64,000 nucleotides of DNA, from contig NZ_WSEL01000009.1 of the NCBI RefSeq assembly GCF_009758015.1, positions 1,661,501 to 1,725,500 on the forward strand, in the 5' to 3' direction. Shown here piece after piece: positions 56,139-64,000 of the stretch. The notes beneath the pieces are model-generated. The model saw nothing but the letters and a program-made list of their open reading frames with translations, was not told where the DNA came from and did not search any database. The stretch's first letter is position 1; the number at the start of each line of letters is the position of its first letter. Origin of the DNA: Ramlibacter pinisoli (lineage in GTDB: Bacteria > Pseudomonadota > Gammaproteobacteria > Burkholderiales > Burkholderiaceae_C). Both the position numbers and the translations under genes were made by a program.

Positions 56139-57332
56139 TCACAGGACGTCCTGCGACCCCAGCAACAGGTCGCTCACGGGAGACACCATCGGCCCGCCGA
56201 CGACGAGGGCGACGTCGTGGCGCGCCGCCTGGTTGGTCGACGTGCCGCGGACCTGCCGCACCGCTTCGAGCAGCAGCTCGAACCCGTGCATGTAGCACTC
56301 GGCCAGGTTGCCGCCACTGGTGTTGAGCGGCAGCCGGCCGCCAGGCGCGACCAGGTTCTCCAGGCGCAGGAAGTCGTTCGCCTCCTCCGGTGCGAAGAAC
56401 CCGTGCTCCGCGAGTGCCATCAGCACGCCGCCGGTGAAGTTCTCGTAGGCCTGCACCACGCCCACGTCCTTGGCTTCCAGCCCGGCCATGCGGTAGAGCT
56501 CCGGCGCCACCGCACCGAAATTGGCCGAGGCGTACTCGGCCGAGTTGTGTGCCTGGCTGCCGAAGCGCGGGCCCGAGCCCGCCGCCGCGCCGAGCAGGTA
56601 GACCGGCTTCTGCGCGCAGTCCACGGCCCGCTCGGCATCCATGAGCACCAGCGCCGCGGCGCCGTCGTTCTCCATGCAGCAGTCGAACAGGTGGAAGGGC
56701 TCGACGATCCAGCGCGAGGCGTCGTAGGTCGCTTCGTCCAGCGGCTTGCCGCGCATCACGGCGCGCGGGTTGTTCTGGGCATGGTGGTAGGACGCCAGGG
56801 CGATCGCGCGCAGTGCCTCATGGCGCACGCCGTGCTCGTGCATGTAGCGCTGGACACGCATGGCAAAGCGTTGCGGCGGGGAGATCACGCCGTACGGCAC
56901 GAGGTACGACCGTTCGCCGCTGACCGTTGCCGCCCCCGCACCGGCGCCCGAGGCCTGGCCGAAGCGACCGAACTGCCCCTGCGCGAGGGAGCGGAACACG
57001 ACCACGCAATCGGCCTGCCCGCTCGCGATGGCCGCGGCGCCGTTCGCCACGGCCGCGCAGCAGCCGCCCCCGCCACCGCCCCACTGCATGGTGGCCGAGC
57101 GCAGGCGCGGCAGGCCCAGCGCGACCGCGAGCCGCGTGGCGTCGCTGCGATCGTCGCCGTAGGAAGCGAAGCCGTCGATGGATCGCGGGTCGATGCCGGC
57201 GTCCGCGCAGGCGGCGAGGATCGCCTTCAGGGCGAGCTTGAACTCCGGATCCGGCGACTGGCCGTGCTTGTAGTAGGTCGTCTCGCCGATCCCGACGACC
57301 GCGACCTGGCCCCGGAGCGTGCGGCCTGTCAT
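56139..57332 (-). CDS. Thiolase-fold protein (lipid-transfer/Ltp2-like)
   Basis: 397 residues of the nonspecific lipid-transfer-protein/thiolase clade. VAVVGIGETTYYKHGQSPD opening, GFASYGDDRS, MQWGGGGGGCCAAVANG with Cys91 and Cys92 at the nucleophile region, FDCCMENDGAAALVLMD, VQAYENFTGGVL and LPLNTSGGNLAECYMHG with the thiolase-type GGN. Standard biosynthetic thiolases have a different C-terminal CxG loop, which is missing here, so a retro-aldol or thiolysis role with the DUF35 partner is more likely. Overlaps the CoA-transferase stop by 4 bp. Confidence 0.83.
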   Translation of the reverse strand: MTGRTLRGQVAVVGIGETTYYKHGQSPDPEFKLALKAILAACADAGIDPRSIDGFASYGDDRSDATRLAVALGLPRLRSATMQWGGGGGGCCAAVANGAAAIASGQADCVVVFRSLAQGQFGRFGQASGAGAGAATVSGERSYLVPYGVISPPQRFAMRVQRYMHEHGVRHEALRAIALASYHHAQNNPRAVMRGKPLDEATYDASRWIVEPFHLFDCCMENDGAAALVLMDAERAVDCAQKPVYLLGAAAGSGPRFGSQAHNSAEYASANFGAVAPELYRMAGLEAKDVGVVQAYENFTGGVLMALAEHGFFAPEEANDFLRLENLVAPGGRLPLNTSGGNLAECYMHGFELLLEAVRQVRGTSTNQAARHDVALVVGGPMVSPVSDLLLGSQDVL

Positions 57333-58642
57333 GCGGCGGGGGGGTGCGTGCCGGCGGGCGTTCGCTCGCCGAAGGCGCCCGCCCGCGCCAGTTCGGCGAT
57401 GCGCGGCGCCCCGTAGCCCAGCACCCCGGAAAGGACCTCGGCCGTGTGCTGGCCGATCGATGGCGCCGGCACGGGGTCTGCCATGGGCGTGCGCGCATAG
57501 CGGATGGGGGACGCGATGTTGGGGATCGCGCCCAGTTCCGGATGGTCGATGGACGTCACCAGCTTGCGGGCTTGGGCTTCGGGGGAGCGGACCGCTTCGC
57601 CGACCGTGCGCACCAGGCCGCAGGGGATCTGGGCCGTCCGCATGCGCTCCTGCCAGTAGGACCAGGGGTGCTTGCCGAACTCGGCGTTCAACTGGTAGAA
57701 GAGTTCGTCCCGCCGTTCGATGCGCCCGTTGCGCTCCCGCAGCATCGGGTCGTTCGCGAGGTCGGGCCGGTCGAGCACCTGCGCAGCCAGCCGTTGGTAG
57801 ATCTTGTCGTTGCCGCAGTTGATGTAGAAGGGCTTGTCGCTGGCCTCGAACACGCCCGAAGGACAGGTATCGGGGCTGGTGTTTCCGTTGCGCTGCGGCT
57901 CCAGGCCGGTGACCAGGTGCTGCATGGTGGCCCAGCCCGTCATCAGCAGGCCGGTATCGAAGAGGCCCACCTCGACGAACTGGCCTTCGCCCTGCCGCTC
58001 GCGTGCCACCAGGGCCCCGAGGATGGCGTTCGACACCATCATGGCCGTGCCGATGTCCATGACGGCCGAGGAGGCGCGCACCCCCATGCGGTCGGGGTAG
58101 CCGTTCATCGACACGAAGCCGCTCTCGGCCTGCACCACGGGGTCGAACCCCAGCCGGTCGGCGAACGGGCCTTCGCGGCCGTAGGCCGAGACCGAGCAGT
58201 AGACCAGCCGGGGATTGAGCTGGCGGCAGGCGTCCCAGTCGAGACCGAAGCGTTGCATCACCCCGGTGGAGAAGTTCTCGACCACCACGTCGGCCTGCGC
58301 GATCAGGTCGCACACGATGCCCAGGCCTTCGGCCGACTTGAGATCCAGCGCCACGCTGCGCTTGTTGCGGTTGCTCCAGACGAAGGGGCCGCCTTGCGAC
58401 TGGAGGCCGGGCACCGCCGGCGGGTAGTAGCGCAGTTCGTCGCCCCGGGCGGGCGGCTCGACCTTGATCACGTCGGCCCCCATGTCGCCCAGGATCATGG
58501 TCGCCAGCGGGCCGGCGATGAAGTGCGTGAAATCGACAACGCGGATGCCCTGCAGCGCCGTGGGGGCGCCGGGCGGGCGGGGTTCGTGCCGGGGGAATTC
58601 GGCAGCGGTGCGGGCGAGTGGGGAAGTGTCGTGGGTCGTCAT
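57329..58642 (-). CDS. CaiB/BaiF family III CoA-transferase
   Basis: 437 residues. A 30-residue N-terminal tail precedes ALQGIRVVDFTHFIAGPLA; then ADVIKVEPPARGDELR, SNRNKRSVALDLK and catalytic Asp167 in RLGFDPVVQAESG. It loads CoA onto the acid made by the preceding Rieske oxygenase step, or onto the imported acid. It lies 7 bp downstream of the Rieske gene and overlaps the thiolase gene by 4 bp, giving oxygenase, CoA-transferase, thiolase, DUF35 as one operon. Confidence 0.88.
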   Translation of the reverse strand: MTTHDTSPLARTAAEFPRHEPRPPGAPTALQGIRVVDFTHFIAGPLATMILGDMGADVIKVEPPARGDELRYYPPAVPGLQSQGGPFVWSNRNKRSVALDLKSAEGLGIVCDLIAQADVVVENFSTGVMQRFGLDWDACRQLNPRLVYCSVSAYGREGPFADRLGFDPVVQAESGFVSMNGYPDRMGVRASSAVMDIGTAMMVSNAILGALVARERQGEGQFVEVGLFDTGLLMTGWATMQHLVTGLEPQRNGNTSPDTCPSGVFEASDKPFYINCGNDKIYQRLAAQVLDRPDLANDPMLRERNGRIERRDELFYQLNAEFGKHPWSYWQERMRTAQIPCGLVRTVGEAVRSPEAQARKLVTSIDHPELGAIPNIASPIRYARTPMADPVPAPSIGQHTAEVLSGVLGYGAPRIAELARAGAFGERTPAGTHPPAA

Positions 58643-58649
58643 GGATGCC

Positions 58650-59963
58650 TCAGGGCTGGTAGCCGAAGTCCTTGCCCGGGCGGGCCTGCATGTATTCCTT
58701 GCCATGGGCCATCCAGTCGCCACCGGCCGGAATCGTGATCGAGATGGCGCGGACCAGGAACTTGTCGGGATCCTGCGTGGACACCGGCCGGATGTCCTGC
58801 TGCTGGAGCTTGCGCGTGTGCTCCAGCAGGACCCGGCGCGTCCTGGCGACGCCGCTGTCGCTGGTGCCCAGGTTCTCCTTGGTCCGGTCGTAGATCGGCA
58901 TCACGCCCGACTGGCACGCGGCATCCTGCAGCCACAGGCCGGGCAGGCCGGCGTTGTACCGGGCCTGCAGTTCCTCGTCGAAGCCGTAGGCGTTGGCGCG
59001 GTTGAACCTGCTCCAGTAGGTGTGGTACGGCTCGGTCACGGCGCGCTTCTCGTAGGCGCTCTCCGAATGGTGGCCCGTCTCGCGGCCCTTGTGGCCTTCC
59101 TTGAACAGCTTGCGCGTCTTCTCGTAGAACGGCTGGGCCGGGTGGTACGAGAACATGATGCAAAGCGTGTGCTCGTCGTCGATCGGCACCCAGGCATGGC
59201 CGCTCAGCTCGGGGAACTCGGAGAAGGGCGGCACCAGGGTCCAGAACGGCATCAGGAACTGGTTGACGCGGATGTAGTTCCTGTCGCCCTCGATCTTCCG
59301 GCGCGAGGCGATGTGGATGCCCGCCTCGTGCTGGACGACCTCGAACTTCGGCTGGAGGTCCGCGGCCTGCTTCCATTCGTCGATGGAGCCGCCTGCGTCC
59401 ACGCGGCCGTGCAGGATGGCTGCGTGCGCCGAATCGATCTCGCCTTCGAGGGCCTGCAGCCAGTTGCATTCCTGGACGCGCATCGAGACATGCACGTTCT
59501 CCTCGGGCACCATGTTCCATTCCATGCTCGGCAGCGCTTGCGGTTCGGCATCCGGGCCCATGTAGGTCCAGAGCACGCCATGGCGCTCCTGCACGGGGTA
59601 CGCCTTCACGCGCACCTTCTTGAGCATCGGCGTGTTCTCGGACTCGGCCGGCATCTCCTGGCAGCGGCCGTCGACCGAGAACTTCCAGCCGTGGTAGACG
59701 CAGCGCAGGCCGCCTTCCTCGTTGCGGCCGAACTGGAGCGGCGCGCCCCGGTGCGGGCAGGCCTGGTCGACCAGGCCAACCTTGCCGCTGCTGTCGCGGA
59801 AGGCGACGAGTTCCTCGCCCAGCAGCCGGACGCGGTAGGGCAGGCCGTCCACCGGCACGTCGCGCGCCAGCAGGAACGGGATCCAGTACAGGCGCATGAG
59901 CTTGCCCATCGGCGCTTCGGGGCCGACTCGCACCAGCAGTTCGTTGTCGTCACGGGACAGCAT
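58650..59963 (-). CDS. Rieske non-heme iron aromatic ring-hydroxylating oxygenase, large subunit
   Basis: 437 residues, phthalate 4,5-dioxygenase-like. Rieske 2Fe-2S: Cys69-x-His71 in CPHRG and Cys88-x2-His91 in CVYHGWKF. Mononuclear iron: His180 and His185 in EIDSAHAAILHG, with bridging Asp177. A one-component-type alpha subunit without a beta partner gene. It inserts O2 into an aromatic or other ring acid. Start ATG 59963 (MLSRDDNELL) matches the family; the longer frame to 60005 runs through the operator. Its reductase is encoded divergently at 60029, 65 bp away. Confidence 0.9.
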   Translation of the reverse strand: MLSRDDNELLVRVGPEAPMGKLMRLYWIPFLLARDVPVDGLPYRVRLLGEELVAFRDSSGKVGLVDQACPHRGAPLQFGRNEEGGLRCVYHGWKFSVDGRCQEMPAESENTPMLKKVRVKAYPVQERHGVLWTYMGPDAEPQALPSMEWNMVPEENVHVSMRVQECNWLQALEGEIDSAHAAILHGRVDAGGSIDEWKQAADLQPKFEVVQHEAGIHIASRRKIEGDRNYIRVNQFLMPFWTLVPPFSEFPELSGHAWVPIDDEHTLCIMFSYHPAQPFYEKTRKLFKEGHKGRETGHHSESAYEKRAVTEPYHTYWSRFNRANAYGFDEELQARYNAGLPGLWLQDAACQSGVMPIYDRTKENLGTSDSGVARTRRVLLEHTRKLQQQDIRPVSTQDPDKFLVRAISITIPAGGDWMAHGKEYMQARPGKDFGYQP

Positions 59964-59977
59964 GTTCACCTTTCCAT

Positions 59978-59988
59978 TGGTCCAACCA
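59978..59988. promoter_or_regulatory. Putative FadR-type operator between the Rieske and reductase genes
   Basis: TGGTCCAACCA fits the TNGTNNNACNA FadR-subfamily pattern, arms TGGT/ACCA around a 3-bp centre, in the 65-bp divergent spacer. A FadR-type GntR regulator is encoded at the right edge (63549-64000) in the same cluster. One site could control both halves of the oxygenase system. Confidence 0.5.
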
Positions 59989-60028
59989 TTGATGCAATGT
60001 ACCATTGTTTCTGCTAACCTGTCTACCC

Positions 60029-60991
60029 ATGCAAGCCGCCTCCCCCATTCCCGTCCTCATCCGCGAACTGCGCCTGCAGAGCGCGGGCGTCGTCTCGGTC
60101 GAGCTCGAAAAGGACGACAGCTCGACCCTGCCACCCTACGAAGCCGGAGCCCACGTCGACGTGCACATTCCGGGGGCCGGCACGCGCAGCTACTCCCTGG
60201 TCGGCGCCCCCGGGGCCACCGCCACCTACCGCCTGGGCATCAAGCGCGAAGCCGGCGGTCGGGGCGGCTCGCGCTGGTTCCACGAGTCCGCGCGCGTGGG
60301 CGACCGGCTGGAGATCTCGCCCCCGAAGAACGCCTTCTCCCTGGTGGAGGACGCGCCGCACAGCCTGTTCATCGCAGGCGGCATCGGCATCACCCCCCTG
60401 CTGTCGATGATCGGGCGGCTGGCCAGCCTGGGGCGTTCGTGGGAGTTGCACCTGGCCGTGCGGGATCGGCGCTCCGTGCCGTTCGCGGCGCTGCTGGACC
60501 AGTACGCGAGGACCGATGGCGGCCGCGTGGTCCGGTATGTCTCGGCCGACGGGTGCGGCCGCCCGGATGTCCAGGCGCTGGTCCGTTCGGCCGCGCCCGA
60601 TGCACATCTCTATTGCTGCGGGCCGTCCGGGATGATCGACGCATTCGTCGAGGCGGGCCGGCACCGCTCGCCCGCGACGGTGCACTACGAGCGCTTCGCC
60701 GCGACCGAAGCCGCCGCCACGGTGGGCGGCTTCACCGTGCAGCTGGCCCGCGACGGCCGCTGCCTCGACGTGCCACCCGGCAAGTCCATCCTCGACGTGC
60801 TGCTCGACGCCGGCCTGGAGGTGCCCTACTCCTGCACGCAGGGCGTGTGCGGCAGCTGCCGGCTCGCCGTGCTGGAGGGCACGCCCGATCACCGCGACAG
60901 CTATCTCACAGACGACGAGAGGGCCGCGAACGACGCCCTGATGCCCTGTTGCTCCGGCTCGCTCTCCCAGCGCCTGATGGTGGACCTGTGA
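60029..60991 (+). CDS. Phthalate dioxygenase reductase/VanB-type oxidoreductase
   Basis: 320 residues in the order flavin domain, NAD domain, C-terminal plant-type ferredoxin. FMN motif TRSYSLVG (Arg53-Ser56), NAD region LFIAGGIGITPLLSM, LYCCGPSGMIDAF, and 2Fe-2S cysteines Cys269, Cys274, Cys277 and Cys307 in SCTQGVCGSCR and MPCCSG. It carries electrons from NADH to the Rieske oxygenase encoded divergently. The stop overlaps the hemerythrin GTG start by 4 bp (GTGA). Start ATG 60029 chosen over TTG 60005 on family length. Confidence 0.9.
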   Translation: MQAASPIPVLIRELRLQSAGVVSVELEKDDSSTLPPYEAGAHVDVHIPGAGTRSYSLVGAPGATATYRLGIKREAGGRGGSRWFHESARVGDRLEISPPKNAFSLVEDAPHSLFIAGGIGITPLLSMIGRLASLGRSWELHLAVRDRRSVPFAALLDQYARTDGGRVVRYVSADGCGRPDVQALVRSAAPDAHLYCCGPSGMIDAFVEAGRHRSPATVHYERFAATEAAATVGGFTVQLARDGRCLDVPPGKSILDVLLDAGLEVPYSCTQGVCGSCRLAVLEGTPDHRDSYLTDDERAANDALMPCCSGSLSQRLMVDL

Positions 60992-61413
60992 ACGCGCCGG
61001 ATCCCTCCAAGGTGCTGGGCTACGCGCCCATGGACGCCGTGCATGCCGAGTTCGACGAGCTCGTCGGCCGGGCACTGGCCTGCCCCGACGACGCCCTGCT
61101 GCCCTGCCTGGAACGCCTGCGGGAGCACCTGCTCGCCCACTTCGGCCAGGAGGACGACTGGATGCGGAAGACCGCGTTTCCCGCCGCCGACTGCCACATC
61201 GACGAGCACGGCAAGGTCCTCGCATCCGCGGACCAGGTGCTCGCGCTGGTGGCGCGGGGGGACGTCGCCATCGGCCGCTCCTTCGCGGCCGAACTCGAGC
61301 ACTGGTTTCCCGGCCATGCCGACTACCTCGATTCCGCCCTGGCCGCCTGGATGTGCAAGCGCCAGTTCGGCGGCAAGCCGGTCGTGCTGCACAGGCGGCC
61401 GTCGCACGCCTGA
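60988..61413 (+). CDS. Bacteriohemerythrin-like diiron O2-binding protein
   Basis: 141 residues with a GTG start. All seven diiron ligands of bacteriohemerythrin are present in order: His19, His51, Glu55 (HLLAHFGQEDDWM), His70, His74 (CHIDEHGKVL), His110 and Asp115 (WFPGHADYLD). The four-helix bundle reversibly binds O2. It overlaps the reductase stop by 4 bp, so the two are translationally coupled. Possible roles: O2 storage or delivery to the Rieske oxygenase, or O2 sensing; none can be chosen from sequence. This pairing is unusual. Confidence 0.85.
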   Translation: MNAPDPSKVLGYAPMDAVHAEFDELVGRALACPDDALLPCLERLREHLLAHFGQEDDWMRKTAFPAADCHIDEHGKVLASADQVLALVARGDVAIGRSFAAELEHWFPGHADYLDSALAAWMCKRQFGGKPVVLHRRPSHA

Positions 61414-61476
61414 CGACACGGCCGGTCCATTTTTCCATCCCCTCTCATGACGTTCGAACCCGAAGGAGACAGCCCC

Positions 61477-62448
61477 ATGACCCGATCCCGTCGCCGCGTG
61501 TTGCACGCTGTTGCTGCGGCCGCCCTCTCGACCCTTGCCCTCGGCGCGGCCGCGCAGGACGCCTGGCCATCGAAGCCGATCCGCATCGTCGTGCCGTACG
61601 CCGCCGGCGGCAGCACCGACCAGCTCGCGCGGGCGATCCAGAAGCCGATGCAGGACTTCCTCAAGCAGCCGGTGGTGGTCGACAACAAGGCGGGCGCCGG
61701 CGGCACGATCGGAACCGACCAGGTCGCCAAGGCGGCACCGGACGGCTACACCATCGTGTTCGGCAACTCCGGCCCGAATGCCATCGTGCCGCTGATGCGC
61801 AAGATCCCGTACGACCCCCTGAAGGACCTGCGCCCGATCTCCACGGTGGCCATCACGCCCATGATCCTGGCCGTTCCGGCCGACACCCCGGCCAGGACCC
61901 TGAAGGAGTTCATCGCGCTGGCCCGGCAGCAGGACTGGAACTTCGGGTCGGTCGGCAACGGCTCCCTCTCCCACCTGACCGGCGAGCACTTCAACGCCCT
62001 GGCCGGCCTGAAGCTCACGCACGTGCCCTATGCCGGCGGTGCGCCGATGATGACGGCCTTCGGTGGCGGGCAGCTGCAGGCCGCCTTCGTGACGGGCCTG
62101 GACGGTGCCAGCATGCTCCAGGCCGGCAAGGTCAAGTACCTTGCAGTGGCCACGCCGCAGCGCACGAACACCGTGCCGGGCCTGCCTGCCATTGCCGAGG
62201 AAGTGCCCGGCTTCCGCAGCGTCGCCTGGTTCGGCGTGCTGGCGCCCGCCGGCGTGCCCGACGCGATCGCCACCAAGCTGCACGCGGCCGTGGAGTACGC
62301 GGTGACGCGGCCCGAAGTGCAGAAGATGTTCGCCGAGCGCAACATCGAGGCACGGGCGAGCAAGCCCGAGGAGCTGGCCAAGACCATCCGCGACGAGATG
62401 GCGCAATGGGGCGAGGTGGTCAAGCGCTCCAACGTCAAGATGGATTGA
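61477..62448 (+). CDS. Bug/TctC family periplasmic receptor (Rieske cluster)
   Basis: 323 residues. Signal peptide with TRSRRRVLHAVAAAAL (RR motif, possible Tat) and cleavage near AAA-QD. Bug signatures: WPSKPIRIVVPYAAGGSTDQ, VVVDNKAGAGGTIG, PDGYTIVF, IPYDPLKDLRPIST, THVPYAGGAPMMTAFGGG and GVLAPAGVP. GAAGGAG precedes the ATG at 61477. Follows the hemerythrin gene by 63 bp and is 2 bp before the racemase gene. Probably captures the acid substrate of this oxygenase/CoA pathway. Confidence 0.9.
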   Translation: MTRSRRRVLHAVAAAALSTLALGAAAQDAWPSKPIRIVVPYAAGGSTDQLARAIQKPMQDFLKQPVVVDNKAGAGGTIGTDQVAKAAPDGYTIVFGNSGPNAIVPLMRKIPYDPLKDLRPISTVAITPMILAVPADTPARTLKEFIALARQQDWNFGSVGNGSLSHLTGEHFNALAGLKLTHVPYAGGAPMMTAFGGGQLQAAFVTGLDGASMLQAGKVKYLAVATPQRTNTVPGLPAIAEEVPGFRSVAWFGVLAPAGVPDAIATKLHAAVEYAVTRPEVQKMFAERNIEARASKPEELAKTIRDEMAQWGEVVKRSNVKMD

Positions 62449-62450
62449 CC

Positions 62451-63542
62451 ATGGCCGGGCCACTTCGCGGCCTGCGCGTCCTGGAGTTCGCGGGCCTGGG
62501 GCCCGCTCCGTTCGCGTGCATGCTCCTCTCCGACATGGGGGCGGACGTCGTCACGATCGACCGTCCGCAGGCGCGCGTGGGAGATCCCCGCAACGTGATG
62601 CAGCGCGGCCGCACGCTCGTCCAGCTGGACCTGAAGTCGACCGCAGACCTGGACCGCGCCCGGGACCTGGCCGATCATGCGGACGTGCTGGTCGAAGGCT
62701 TCCGGCCCGGGGTCATGGAACGACTGGGCCTCGGGCCCGAGGAAGCGCTGCAACGCAACCCCGGTCTGGTCTACGCGCGCATGACCGGGTGGGGGCAGGA
62801 AGGCCCGCTCGCCCGCACCGCCGGGCACGACATCAACTACATCGCGCTGTCGGGCGCCCTGCACGCCATCGGCCCGCGCGAGCGTCCCGTCCCGCCGCTG
62901 AACCTGCTGGGCGACTATGGCGGCGGCAGCATGTACCTGGTGACCGGCGTGCTGGCGGCCCTGTTCGAACGGCGCCAGTCCGGCCGAGGCCAGGTCGTGG
63001 ACGCCGCCATCGTCGACGGTGTGACGAGCCTGATGACGCAGTTCGTCGGCATGGGCCTGCGCGGCAGCTTCGTCGAGCAGCGCGAAAGCAACCTGCTGGA
63101 TGGCGCGGCCCCCTGGTACACGGTGTACGAGACCGCCGACGGACAGCATGTCAGCGTCGGCGCCCTCGAGCCGCCGTTCTTCGCCGAGCTCGGCCGCAGG
63201 ATCGGGCTGGCGGCCGAGTGGTCGGATGCACGGAACGACCGCGCCCGCTGGCCCGCGCTGCGGGCCGAGCTGGCGGCGATCTTTCGCACGCGCACGCGCG
63301 ACGAATGGACCGCCCTGCTGCAGGACAGCGACAGCTGCGTCGCGCCGGTGCTGTCGCTCAGTGAAGCCGCAGGCCACGCCCACAACACGCAGCGCAGCGC
63401 CTTCGTGGAGGTGGACGGCGTCCGGCAGCCCGCGCCGGCACCGCGCTTCTCGCGCACGCCCGCGCAAGCCCGCTCCGTCGCCTCGGCGGCGACCCCGGGC
63501 TGCGAGGTGGGTGCGCGCTGGAAGGAGGGGCGGACCGGGTGA
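62451..63542 (+). CDS. Alpha-methylacyl-CoA racemase (CaiB fold)
   Basis: 363 residues. Unlike the other three CaiB proteins here, it has the racemase catalytic pair: His126 in AGHDINYIALSG and Asp155 in NLLGDYGGGSMYL. LRGLRVLEFAGLGPAPFACM and RQSGRGQVVDAAIVDG complete the family pattern. It interconverts (2R)- and (2S)-methylacyl-CoA so that branched or steroid-like side chains can be oxidised. It fits with the thiolase/DUF35 pair in the same cluster as part of a branched acyl-CoA degradation route. Alternative: a CaiB transferase with changed specificity. Confidence 0.87.
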   Translation: MAGPLRGLRVLEFAGLGPAPFACMLLSDMGADVVTIDRPQARVGDPRNVMQRGRTLVQLDLKSTADLDRARDLADHADVLVEGFRPGVMERLGLGPEEALQRNPGLVYARMTGWGQEGPLARTAGHDINYIALSGALHAIGPRERPVPPLNLLGDYGGGSMYLVTGVLAALFERRQSGRGQVVDAAIVDGVTSLMTQFVGMGLRGSFVEQRESNLLDGAAPWYTVYETADGQHVSVGALEPPFFAELGRRIGLAAEWSDARNDRARWPALRAELAAIFRTRTRDEWTALLQDSDSCVAPVLSLSEAAGHAHNTQRSAFVEVDGVRQPAPAPRFSRTPAQARSVASAATPGCEVGARWKEGRTG

Positions 63543-63548
63543 AAGCCG

Positions 63549-64000
63549 TCAGGAGGTAGCCGCGCCCGCCGCTGCGCGTGCACTCCACTGGTCCATGTAC
63601 TTGGTCTGCAGGCGCGCGAGCGCCTTCGTCATCTCGGCCGCCGCGGCGGCGACGTCCCGGGCACGCAGGTGCTTCATGAAGCGGCGGCGCGAGGGCAGGA
63701 TGAAGCTGTTGTCGCTGGGCCCGATCTGGGCGATGAACTGCGCGAACACGGCCATGATGCTTTCCATCGTGATCACCATGATGGGATTGCGCGTGGCGCG
63801 CGCCAGGATGACGTGGAACTCGCGGTTGAGGCGCGCACGCTCGTCGAAATCCTCTGCCTTGGCAGAAGCATCGATGTTGGCGTCGAGCGCATCGAAGTCC
63901 TCGCCGGTCGCGCGCTCGCAGGCCACGCGGACCACGACCTCGCTCAGCCACACGCGTGCTTCCGTCAGTTGTTGCGGCGTGATCGCACCCAGGTGGTACA
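63549..64000 (-). CDS. FadR-subfamily GntR regulator, FCD domain (C-terminal part only)
   Basis: The frame runs off the right edge; 150 residues are visible. They are an FCD effector domain: LTEARVWLSEVVVRVACERATG, then Asp/His metal-site motif NREFHVILARATRN, and FMKHLRARDVAAAAAEM near the end (quoted in part). The winged helix is outside the window. It is convergent with the racemase gene, 6 bp apart, and is the probable regulator of the oxygenase cluster via the TGGTCCAACCA site at 59978-59988. Confidence 0.85.
   Translation of the reverse strand, partial: YHLGAITPQQLTEARVWLSEVVVRVACERATGEDFDALDANIDASAKAEDFDERARLNREFHVILARATRNPIMVITMESIMAVFAQFIAQIGPSDNSFILPSRRRFMKHLRARDVAAAAAEMTKALARLQTKYMDQWSARAAAGAATS

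Overview
The window is very GC-rich, densely packed DNA from a chromosome that looks like a betaproteobacterium of the order Burkholderiales, probably Comamonadaceae-like (Ramlibacter, Variovorax and relatives). The main reason is nine separate periplasmic receptors of the Bug/TctC family, a family hugely expanded in that order, each placed inside a different catabolic operon. No rRNA, tRNA, CRISPR array, insertion sequence, prophage or plasmid function was found.

Layout. 1-2922: uronate oxidation (TRAP receptor, aldarolactone hydrolase, uronate dehydrogenase, divergent mutarotase). 2938-9329: a LysR-controlled aromatic operon (amidohydrolase, extradiol dioxygenase, FAH hydrolase, flavin hydroxylase, Bug receptor). 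9335-11133: small genes and the tail of a lost SDR gene. 11141-16034: aldarate dehydratase, aldehyde dehydrogenase and HpaI-type aldolase with a Bug receptor, a likely continuation of the uronate route. 16382-17461: J-domain protein. 17489-21504: IclR-controlled cupin dioxygenase/SDR operon with tandem palindromic operators. 21738-35304: a 13.5 kb operon with two hydantoinase/oxoprolinase (HyuA-HyuB) pairs, RidA, acyl-CoA ligase, ene-reductase, two Bug receptors and an amidohydrolase that lacks most metal ligands, with a divergent LysR. 36244-39818: an oxygen-limitation module (MBL/beta-CASP protein, Cys-less Fnr homologue, host-attachment-type protein, universal stress protein) with three FNR-like boxes. 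39893-40123: two long imperfect inverted repeats. 40169-44569: CoA-transferase/acyl-CoA dehydrogenase/Bug operon with LysR. 44658-45923: FMN reductase and RibD/DHFR-like protein. 46039-49495: IclR, racemase, VOC protein and Bug receptor. 49517-52443: a pair resembling 2-methylfumaryl-CoA isomerase and methylsuccinyl-CoA dehydrogenase. 52581-55627: small protein, hydroxyisobutyrate dehydrogenase-like enzyme, Bug receptor and divergent GntR. 55685-64000: Rieske oxygenase and reductase, hemerythrin, CoA-transferase, thiolase/DUF35 pair, Bug receptor, alpha-methylacyl-CoA racemase and a truncated FadR-type regulator.

Taken together this is a catabolic archipelago: uptake receptor, ring or CoA chemistry and a local regulator recur as modules, mostly with 4-bp or 1-bp start/stop overlaps between genes. 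None of the nine Bug receptors has TctA/TctB membrane partners in the window. The most unusual pieces are the double HyuAB operon, the metal-ligand-poor amidohydrolase, the Mcd/Mct-like pair outside any visible ethylmalonyl-CoA or 3-hydroxypropionate pathway, and a hemerythrin translationally coupled to a Rieske reductase. All functions are read from sequence motifs and remembered family features; no database search was run.
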